A stretch of 64,000 bases of DNA from Bradyrhizobium sp. B097 (GTDB lineage Bacteria; Pseudomonadota; Alphaproteobacteria; Rhizobiales; Xanthobacteraceae), in assembly GCF_038957035.1 (NCBI RefSeq), contig NZ_CP152412.1, positions 2,538,501 to 2,602,500 of the forward strand. The letters run 5' to 3'. The notes beneath the pieces are model-generated. The model saw only the letters and a program-made list of their open reading frames with translations, was not told the DNA's origin and ran no database searches. Position numbers and translations under genes: made by a program. This document shows positions 56,508 to 64,000 of the stretch, one piece after another (within the stretch, counting starts at the first letter, position 1; each line of letters starts with the position of its first letter).

Positions 56508-57901
56508 GCTGTACCTCCTTCGCCGGCGGAAGCCGGCGCACGCCGTACCACCAGCGTCAAATCGACGATGTTGGCCACCTCGACCGTCTCTCCGGTCTTG
56601 AACGCCTCGGTGCTGCGCGCCTGCCAGCGTTCGCCATTGGTAAAGACGTGACCTGATGTCTCGGACCAGTCGAGCACCTCGGCCGGTAGCCCGCGCATGG
56701 CTTGCGCACCTGTCCGGAGCGGACCGCTGCGCGCGCGGCGCAGCGCCCCGAGTACGACCAGAATGAGGCCTGCGAACATCGCTGCGACGATGCCGATGAG
56801 CGACCATGACAGGTGGTATCCGGGCGCCTCGATCCGGAACAGCATGGCGGCTCCCAGCACAAAGGCGACGATGCCTCCGAGGCCGATCACGACGGTCGGG
56901 TTGAAGGCTTCGATCGCGAGCAGCGCCATCCCGACCAGCATCAAGGCGAAGCCGGCGTAGTTGATCGGCAGCATGTTGAGCGCGTAGAGGCCGAGCAGCA
57001 GGCAGATCGTGCCGACAACTCCGGGCGCCACGGCACCGGGGGACATGAATTCGAAGATCAGGCCGTAGATGCCGACCATCAGGAGAACGAATGCGATGTT
57101 GGGGTCGGTAATGACCGCGAGCACGCGCGAGAGCCACGTGGGATCGATGGCTTCGATCATGGCATCGTTGGTCGCCAGCCGTTGTGTCTTGCCGCCGGCA
57201 AGCTCCACCGTCCGGCCGTCGACCTGCTTGAGCAGGTCGGCCGGATCATGCGCGGTGAACTCGATGACATGGGCCTGCAACGCGGCGTTGGCGGAGAGGG
57301 TGGCGGCGTCACGGACCGCCTTCTCGGCCCAGTCGGCATTGCGGCCGCGCAGCTCGGCGAGGCTGCGGATGAAGGCAACGGCATCGTTCGTCACCTTCGC
57401 CGTCATGGTATCCTTGGTCGTGGACGGGTTGCCGCCGTCCTTCTGGTCCTTGCCGTCCTTGTCCGGGGTGCTGCCCGGCAGACCCGGCATCGGGCCGCCG
57501 ATCTGCACCGGCGTCGCGGCGCCGATATTGGTGCCGGGCGCCATGGCTGCGAGATGGGTCGCATAGAGAATGTAGGTCCCGGCGCTCGCGGCATGTGCGC
57601 CGGAGGGCGCAACATAGCCGACGACAGGAACGGGCGAGGCCAGCACGTCGGTGATGATCTCGCGCATGCTGGTGTTGAGACCGCCCGGCGTATTCAGGCG
57701 CAGAATGACGATCTCGGCGTGCCGCTCGGCCGCCTTCGCCAGGCCGTCCTTGACGTAGCTGGCCGATGCCGGCCCGATCGCTCCGTCGATTGAAATGGTC
57801 AGGGCAAGACGGTTGTTGTCCGCGGCCGTACCGGGACCAATGGAAACAACCAGAGCGATCGCCACAACGAGAGCCGCCTTGAAGGTCTGCACGGCAAGCA
57901 C
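56504..57901 (-). CDS. nfeD: NfeD-like membrane serine protease (ClpP-class)
   Basis: 465 residues. Signal peptide, then a ClpP-like domain with [20 protein letters not shown] and the catalytic serine in [15 protein letters not shown]; four or so membrane helices (residues ~245-360) and a C-terminal OB-fold ([15 protein letters not shown]). Long NfeD form, paired with slipin downstream as is usual. Degrades the C-terminal parts of partner membrane proteins in known examples. Confidence 0.92.
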   Translation of the reverse strand: MLAVQTFKAALVVAIALVVSIGPGTAADNNRLALTISIDGAIGPASASYVKDGLAKAAERHAEIVILRLNTPGGLNTSMREIITDVLASPVPVVGYVAPSGAHAASAGTYILYATHLAAMAPGTNIGAATPVQIGGPMPGLPGSTPDKDGKDQKDGGNPSTTKDTMTAKVTNDAVAFIRSLAELRGRNADWAEKAVRDAATLSANAALQAHVIEFTAHDPADLLKQVDGRTVELAGGKTQRLATNDAMIEAIDPTWLSRVLAVITDPNIAFVLLMVGIYGLIFEFMSPGAVAPGVVGTICLLLGLYALNMLPINYAGFALMLVGMALLAIEAFNPTVVIGLGGIVAFVLGAAMLFRIEAPGYHLSWSLIGIVAAMFAGLILVVLGALRRARSGPLRTGAQAMRGLPAEVLDWSETSGHVFTNGERWQARSTEAFKTGETVEVANIVDLTLVVRRAPASAGEGGTA

Positions 57902-58010
57902 TCCCTTGCCGTGGATATGGGATGCCGTTCCGGAACCTCAATATGGCGCGGTGTCACGGACGTGTGGGCTGATTCCATTGTGCGTTGCGATGGCCTGCGT
58001 TGTGGCGCGC

Positions 58011-58952
58011 TCAGTGCGCGACGGCCAGATATTGGTCGGCGATTTCGGTCATCGCCTGCGCGATCTCGGCCTTTGCCGGTCCGTTGAGCTGAACGATCGG
58101 CAGCCGCGTCGCCAGCTGCATGAACCCCAGCAGCGCCAGTGCGAATTTCAGGGCGGCGGGGTGCTCGCGCTCCAGCAGCGTCGCGAGCGGCACCAGCCGC
58201 TGATGCAGCTCGCGCGCCTGATACAACCGGCCTTCACGCAGATGCCGAGCCACTGCCACGCACAGATCGGGTGCGACGTTCGAGATCGACGAGATGCAGC
58301 CATCGCCGCCGGCGGCCATATAGGCGAGCGACATGGTGTCGTCGCCGGTCAGCATCCGGAATGTCGCCGGCAGACGTGGACGCAGGCGCCTGAGGCGGGC
58401 GACATCGCTGCTGCCGTCCCGCAGTCCGATGAAACGCGGCGATGCTGCGAGCTCAACCAGCGTCTCGTCCGCCAGCCCTTTCACCGTCCGCGCGGGAATA
58501 TCGTGCAGGATCACGGGCAGTGTCGTGGCCGCGGCGACGGCGCGGAAATGCGCGGCCATGCCCTGCGGCATCGGCTTGTTGTAATACGGCACGACCGACA
58601 TGATGGCATCGGCGCCGGCCGCTTCCGCCGCGCGCGTGAACGTGACGGCACGATCGGTCGCGTTCGATCCGGCGCCTGCGATGATGCGGACCCGCTTGCG
58701 CGCGACACGGGCCGCGATGCGAACCAGCTGCGCGCGCTCCGCAGGCTCCAGCGTCGAGCTTTCACCCGCGGTCTCGCCGACCACGAGCGCCAAGGCGCCG
58801 GCCGCGATCTGGCGCTCGCACAGCCGGCCGAACGCATCAGTGTCGAGTTCGTCCCGGTGGTTGAAGGGGGTCGGAAGGTCGGGGATGAAGCCCGACAGCC
58901 ATGTCGCTGAATCCGCTTTCGCAACCGTCTTCGCAATGACCTTCGCAGTCAT
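58011..58952 (-). CDS. DapA-family protein lacking the Schiff-base lysine
   Basis: 313 residues with the TIM-barrel pattern of dihydrodipicolinate synthase/N-acetylneuraminate lyase: GETAGESSTLEPAERAQL (for GTTGE) and VPYYNKPMPQG with Tyr124. At the place of the lysine that forms the imine (GLKD/GIKE in active members), this protein reads GLRDGSSD, with Arg178. The usual Asn after the Leu-Tyr strand is also changed (ILHDIPART). It is therefore unlikely to be a normal DHDPS and may use another mechanism or bind a ligand only. Orphan by context. Confidence 0.83.
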   Translation of the reverse strand: MTAKVIAKTVAKADSATWLSGFIPDLPTPFNHRDELDTDAFGRLCERQIAAGALALVVGETAGESSTLEPAERAQLVRIAARVARKRVRIIAGAGSNATDRAVTFTRAAEAAGADAIMSVVPYYNKPMPQGMAAHFRAVAAATTLPVILHDIPARTVKGLADETLVELAASPRFIGLRDGSSDVARLRRLRPRLPATFRMLTGDDTMSLAYMAAGGDGCISSISNVAPDLCVAVARHLREGRLYQARELHQRLVPLATLLEREHPAALKFALALLGFMQLATRLPIVQLNGPAKAEIAQAMTEIADQYLAVAH

Positions 58953-58961
58953 GGGGGTGGC

Positions 58962-59216
58962 TCAGGCCACGCGGCTGGCGGGGAGGGGCACGGTCTCGCC
59001 GCGCATATCGAGCTCGAGCTCGCGCGACAGCTCGACGATCATTTCGGGGTGCTGGCCGTTCTCGAACAGCGCGTATTTGACAGCCTGGGCGCGGTTGACG
59101 AACAGGCCGCCATAGAGGCCGTTCTGCTGCTGGGCGACCCACTGGCCGCGGTGGTTGCGGCCGATGAAGACAATGGTGGACACAGCGCTACACGAGGGAG
59201 GTTCGACGAGTTTCAC
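58962..59216 (-). CDS. Small conserved hypothetical protein
   Basis: 84 residues (GTG at 59216; GTG near 59180 gives VSTIVFIGRNHRGQWVAQQQ and may be the real start). NGLYGGLFVNRAQAVKYALFENGQHPEMIVELSRELELD looks like a compact DUF-type domain. Lies 9 bp upstream of the DapA-like gene on the same strand. No function assigned. Confidence 0.65.
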   Translation of the reverse strand: MKLVEPPSCSAVSTIVFIGRNHRGQWVAQQQNGLYGGLFVNRAQAVKYALFENGQHPEMIVELSRELELDMRGETVPLPASRVA

Positions 59217-59327
59217 GATTGTAGTCCTTCAGATGGAAGTCACGCGTTCAATGTCTGTTTTGCGGGATATGAAATCGAGCGCGGAGGACGGCCGACTTCA
59301 TAGGAGCGGCATAGGATTTGAGGGGGC

Positions 59328-59603
59328 TTAGATGTGCTGGACGATGCCGGTGCCGAGCGCGCACAGCGCGACATAGGCGGTCATCTCGTCCCAGTGATTG
59401 AGATTTGCGGCGAACGGCATCTCGCGCTTGACGAGGCCGGCGAGCGCGCAGATCAGCGCCGACATCCACAATAGCGTGACGAGGCCCCTGCCGAAGCCCG
59501 CGCCGGCGAACACGGCAAAGCCGATCATGATGGCAAGCCGGAAGCCGAACCGGACCATCACCTGGACCGACTGCAGCTGCCGCGGCAGTTGTTTTGCGTT
59601 CAC
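59328..59603 (-). CDS. Small membrane protein, function unknown
   Basis: 91 residues from GTG 59603 or ~75 from an internal ATG. Two to three hydrophobic helices (FRLAIMIGFAVFAGAGFG; LVTLLWMSALICALAGLV; MTAYVALCALGTGIV). Directly downstream of another small gene. A longer frame to 59900 is a shadow of that neighbour. Confidence 0.6.
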   Translation of the reverse strand: MNAKQLPRQLQSVQVMVRFGFRLAIMIGFAVFAGAGFGRGLVTLLWMSALICALAGLVKREMPFAANLNHWDEMTAYVALCALGTGIVQHI

Positions 59604-59616
59604 GATGGCGCTGCCA

Positions 59617-60081
59617 TCAGCCGATATTGTCGACGAACAAAGGCTCGTAGAGCGAGCTGATGCCGCGACGGACGGTGGGCACGCTGGTGCGGTTCTCGGG
59701 CGCCACGATCCGCTGCGCCTCGACGAAGGCGCTGAGGATCGCGAGCGCGAGATCCGCATGGTGGGACTCGATCGACTGGTCGAGCCAGTCGGGCAGCTCG
59801 CGTTCGCGCGACAATGCGCAGTGCCACTCGCCCTCGTCATAGACCAGGCGGCGGATCTGCCATTGCGGCAGCTCGAGATCGAGCAGCGCGATCGCAGCAT
59901 CAGTCCAGGCGCCGGACTGGATCAGGCGCTCGACACGGGAGGTCTTGCCGCTCTGTCCGGCCGACGGAAAGCGCCGGCAGGTCTGGCTGATGATGTCGGC
60001 CATGAACTCGGCGGTGACTGTATAGGCATCGCGCAGCCGGTCGCCGAGATCGGTGGAGGTGTTTTGGGATAGCACGGACAT
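59617..60081 (-). CDS. Conserved hypothetical protein
   Basis: 154 residues from the ATG at 60081 (MSVLSQNTSTDLGDRLRDAY). Helical, soluble; LIQSGAWTDAAIALLDLELPQWQIRRLVYDEGEWHCALSRE is a distinctive middle part that looks like a real protein family in Bradyrhizobium. No recognised domain. Probably co-transcribed with the membrane protein below it. Confidence 0.72.
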   Translation of the reverse strand: MSVLSQNTSTDLGDRLRDAYTVTAEFMADIISQTCRRFPSAGQSGKTSRVERLIQSGAWTDAAIALLDLELPQWQIRRLVYDEGEWHCALSRERELPDWLDQSIESHHADLALAILSAFVEAQRIVAPENRTSVPTVRRGISSLYEPLFVDNIG

Positions 60082-60208
60082 GGCGTCATCTCGTCTTGCG
60101 CGCGGCTCAAGGTATTGACCGCAGGCCCAAAATGGCCGGATAGCCATTTGAAAACGAGATGAGGCGAGGGGTGGAGATATAGGGATTCCATAAAGATGGA
60201 ACGGACCC

Positions 60209-60379
60209 CTTCACCCTCCCCTGGAGGGGGAGGGTCGCTTTACATCGCGTCAGCGATGCGAAGCGGGGTGGGGTGACGGTCCCTCCGCGTCTGACAGCGC
60301 CCGTGCTGAGAGGTCACCCCGTTTCGCATTCCGCTTCGCTCCATGCGAACCGATCCTCCCCCTCCAGCGGAGGGTGAAG
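60209..60379. repeat. 171-bp element with 26-bp inverted ends
   Basis: Left arm 60209-60234 and right arm 60354-60379 are inverted copies with two mismatches (CTTCACCCTCC... / ...GGAGGGTGAAG). An inner pair (GTGACGGT.../...GGTCACCCC; GCGAAGCGGGGT/...CCGCTTCGC) gives more pairing. No frame inside. Dispersed palindromic element. Confidence 0.75.
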
Positions 60380-60566
60380 CAGTACGCATCTTCGGGGCGA
60401 TGTGGTGCAGGACGACGACGGAAAGCGGATCGGCGCTTATAGGATTCCTATAACGTCCTTATGCATCACATCTCGAAAACCTATGCCCCGGATGGCACCT
60501 CACGGTCATCCGGCGCGGAGCGCTTATACGGTCGTTCCGCGCCCCTCGGATGCATAGGAGTCTCTC

Positions 60567-60650
60567 ATGATGGACATTCTCATGGCGGCGCTCGCGATCG
60601 GCTTCTTCGCGGCCGGTATCGGCTACGCCTACGCCTGCGAACGGCTTTAA
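60567..60650 (+). CDS. 27-residue membrane microprotein upstream of kdpF
   Basis: MMDILMAALAIGFFAAGIGYAYACERL: one hydrophobic helix and a short charged end. ATG 60567 follows TAGGAGTCTCTC, a good ribosome site. It is 11 bp before kdpF, so it would be made with the Kdp pump. I recall similar small frames before kdpF in related genomes. A second KdpF-like stabiliser is the simplest guess. Confidence 0.6.
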   Translation: MMDILMAALAIGFFAAGIGYAYACERL

Positions 60651-60661
60651 GGGAGGCGGCG

Positions 60662-60751
60662 ATGATCTTCGATTACTCGCTCGCCGGCCTCGTCTCGCTC
60701 GGCCTGCTGTTCTACCTCACCTACGCATTGCTGCGGCCCGAACGCTTCTAG
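60662..60751 (+). CDS. kdpF: Potassium-transporting ATPase small subunit KdpF
   Basis: 29 residues, MIFDYSLAGLVSLGLLFYLTYALLRPERF, the typical KdpF with one helix and the LLRPERF end. GGGAGGCGGCG precedes the ATG. Stabilises the KdpABC complex in the inner membrane. Confidence 0.9.
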   Translation: MIFDYSLAGLVSLGLLFYLTYALLRPERF

Positions 60752-60761
60752 GCGGCCCGCG

Positions 60762-60866
60762 ATGTCAGCGCTTTGCACAATACTGTTGGCCGACGCGGTG
60801 CTGACCGGGCTGTTGCTCGGCATGTTCGCGTCGCTGCTGCGCTTCGCACCCATTCGAAAGGTTTGA
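60762..60866 (+). CDS. 34-residue hydrophobic frame between kdpF and kdpA
   Basis: Starts [20 protein letters not shown], then a basic tail ending PIRKV. One membrane helix fits. It fills the space between kdpF and kdpA almost exactly (10 bp after kdpF, 4 bp before kdpA), but its ribosome site is weak. It may be a real microprotein or a leader that couples translation. Confidence 0.45.
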   Translation: MSALCTILLADAVLTGLLLGMFASLLRFAPIRKV

Positions 60867-60870
60867 CGCA

Positions 60871-62574
60871 ATGACCGTCATCGGCTGGATTCAAATTATT
60901 CTGTTCTGCGCCATCGTGGTCGCGCTGGTCAAACCGCTCGGCTGGTACATGACCCGCGTGTTCAACGGCGAGCACACCTTCCTCTCACCCGTACTGCGCT
61001 CGGTCGAGCGCGGCATCTACTGGGTCGGTGGCGTCGACGAGCGGCGCGAGCAGCACTGGCTGACCTACACCGTCGCCATGCTGCTGTTCCATGTCGGCGG
61101 CTTCGCCATCATCTACGGCCTGATGCGGCTGCAAGCGGTGCTGCCGTTCAACCCGGCCGGCCAGACGGCGGTTGCCGAGGATCTCTCCTTCAACACCGCG
61201 ATCTCCTTCATCACCAACACCAACTGGCAGAACTACGGCGGCGAGAGCACGCTGTCCTATCTGGTCCAGATGCTGGGCCTGACCCACCAGAACTTCCTGT
61301 CGGCCGCGACCGGCATCGCGCTGGCGCTGGCGCTGATCCGCGGCTTCACCCGCTCGTCGATGCGCACGGTCGGCAATTTCTGGGTCGATGTCACGCGCTG
61401 CACGCTTTACGTGCTGCTGCCGATTTGCATCGTCTATGCGCTGTTCCTGGTCTGGCAGGGCATGCCGCAGACGCTCGGCGCCTATGTCGACGCCACCACG
61501 CTGGAGGGCGGCAAGCAGACCATCGCGCTCGGTCCCGTGGCTTCGCAGGTGGCGATCAAGATGCTCGGCACCAATGGCGGCGGCTTCTTCAACGCCAACG
61601 CCGCGCATCCGTTCGAGAACCCGACCGCGCTGTCGAACCTGGTGCAGATGATCTCGATCTTCGCGCTCGGCGCTGCGCTGACCAACGTGTTCGGCCGCAT
61701 GGTCGGCAATGAGCGCCAGGGCTGGGCGATCCTGGCCGTGATGGGCATTCTGTTCGTCGCCGGCGTCACCGTCACCTACTGGGCGGAAGCCAACGGCACC
61801 TCGGCGTTGCAGGCATTGGGTCTCACCGGCGGCAACATGGAGGGCAAGGAGGTCCGCTTCGGCATCGTCGCCTCCTCGCTGTTTGCCGTGATCACCACAG
61901 CCGCGTCCTGCGGCGCGGTCAACGCCATGCATGACAGCTTCACCGCGCTCGGCGGCATGATCCCGCTGATCAACATGCAACTCGGCGAAATCATCGTCGG
62001 CGGCGTCGGCGCCGGCTTCTACGGCATGCTGCTGTTCGTCGTGCTGGCGATCTTCGTCGCCGGCCTGATGGTCGGCCGCACCCCGGAATATGTCGGCAAG
62101 AAGATCGAGGCGCGCGAGGTCAAGATGGCGATGCTCGCGATCCTGGTGCTGCCGCTGATGTATCTCGGCTGGACCGCGGTCGGCGTCGTGCTGCCGTCGG
62201 CGGTGGCCTCGATGGCCAATGCCGGCCCGCACGGCTTCACCGAGGTGCTTTATGCCTACACGTCCTCGACCGGCAACAACGGTTCGGCCTTCGCGGGTCT
62301 GTCCGGCAACACCCTGTTTTACAATCTGACGCTCGCGTCTGCGATGTTCGTCGGCCGCTTCTTCATGATCGTGCCGGCGATGGCGATCGCGGGATCGCTG
62401 GTCGAGAAGAAGTCGATCCCGGCCTCGGCGGGCACCTTCCCCACCACGGGCGGCCTGTTCGTCGGCCTCGTCATCGGCGTGATCCTGATCATCGGCGGCC
62501 TCACGTTCTTCCCGGCGCTCGCGCTCGGGCCGATCGTCGAGCACCTCGCCATGACCGCCAACACCCTGTTCTGA
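60871..62574 (+). CDS. kdpA: Potassium-transporting ATPase subunit A (KdpA)
   Basis: 567 residues with about ten helices and the repeated K+ filter segments ([57 protein letters not shown]). It forms the potassium channel-like part of the pump. ATG 60871 lies five bases after the small frame before it. Confidence 0.97.
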   Translation: MTVIGWIQIILFCAIVVALVKPLGWYMTRVFNGEHTFLSPVLRSVERGIYWVGGVDERREQHWLTYTVAMLLFHVGGFAIIYGLMRLQAVLPFNPAGQTAVAEDLSFNTAISFITNTNWQNYGGESTLSYLVQMLGLTHQNFLSAATGIALALALIRGFTRSSMRTVGNFWVDVTRCTLYVLLPICIVYALFLVWQGMPQTLGAYVDATTLEGGKQTIALGPVASQVAIKMLGTNGGGFFNANAAHPFENPTALSNLVQMISIFALGAALTNVFGRMVGNERQGWAILAVMGILFVAGVTVTYWAEANGTSALQALGLTGGNMEGKEVRFGIVASSLFAVITTAASCGAVNAMHDSFTALGGMIPLINMQLGEIIVGGVGAGFYGMLLFVVLAIFVAGLMVGRTPEYVGKKIEAREVKMAMLAILVLPLMYLGWTAVGVVLPSAVASMANAGPHGFTEVLYAYTSSTGNNGSAFAGLSGNTLFYNLTLASAMFVGRFFMIVPAMAIAGSLVEKKSIPASAGTFPTTGGLFVGLVIGVILIIGGLTFFPALALGPIVEHLAMTANTLF

Positions 62575-62598
62575 TCGAATACGTCCGGAGTGACATCC

Positions 62599-64000
<1,402 letters not shown>

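Noticed and set aside
60985..62544. A 519-codon minus frame opposite kdpA
   Set aside because: Composition (Asp/His/Gln/Arg-rich, no hydrophobic core) is typical of antisense to a GC-rich gene. KdpA is certain.

Overview
This is a GC-rich chromosomal window, most likely from Bradyrhizobium or a close relative in the Nitrobacteraceae. The evidence is the codon usage, the dense ABC, TctC-type and TAXI-type binding proteins, the pnt, kdp and Lon/Hsp20 genes, and the REP-like and inverted-repeat intergenic elements. No transposase, integrase, phage gene, rRNA or CRISPR array was seen.

Layout. 1-4553: end of an F420 biosynthesis locus (partial CofC, a fused CofG-CofH/FbiC) and an unusual fold-type II PLP enzyme. 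4699-9503: a five-gene branched-chain-amino-acid-type ABC transporter behind a 17-nt palindrome. 9821-12751: the pntAA-pntAB-pntB transhydrogenase. 13258-19212: a two-subunit sulfopyruvate decarboxylase-like ThDP enzyme, divergent from a polyamine-type ABC transporter and an NTF2-like gene. 19701-35976: a pyridine-carboxylate catabolic cluster. 36155-36230: tRNA-Ile(CAU). 36435-39850: three orphan periplasmic binding proteins. 40034-48381: molybdenum-cofactor genes (MoeA-like, MoeA-PBP fusion, MobB, TusA-like), interrupted by a repeat-rich 1.2-kb stretch and a large MFS/spermidine-synthase-like protein. 48717-50740: an OFA-family transporter and a small exported protein. 51052-60081: a Lon/Hsp20/CorA/NfeD/slipin stress and membrane group, a DapA-like protein and small conserved proteins. 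60567-64000: kdp genes, cut in kdpB.

The main system is at 19701-35976. Read together, the genes spell out a route from a pyridine carboxylate, best matched by picolinate, to fumarate. A three-subunit Mo hydroxylase would make the 6-hydroxy acid. A Rieske oxygenase would add the second hydroxyl. An amidohydrolase-family decarboxylase would give 2,5-dihydroxypyridine. A NicX/PicD dioxygenase, a deformylase, a maleamate amidohydrolase and a maleate isomerase would finish the route. A MarR regulator lies in the middle, and a 10-nt core (TGTATACTGA) occurs at five intergenic places in the cluster, so it is probably one regulon. The striking novelty is that ferredoxin, ferredoxin reductase and oxygenase alpha subunit are fused in one 950-residue protein. 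The Mo hydroxylase iron-sulfur subunit is also fused to a CoxG-like domain. The tRNA-Ile 3' end points at this cluster, which fits island insertion, though no integrase is visible. The molybdenum-cofactor genes further right could support the hydroxylase, but that link is inference.
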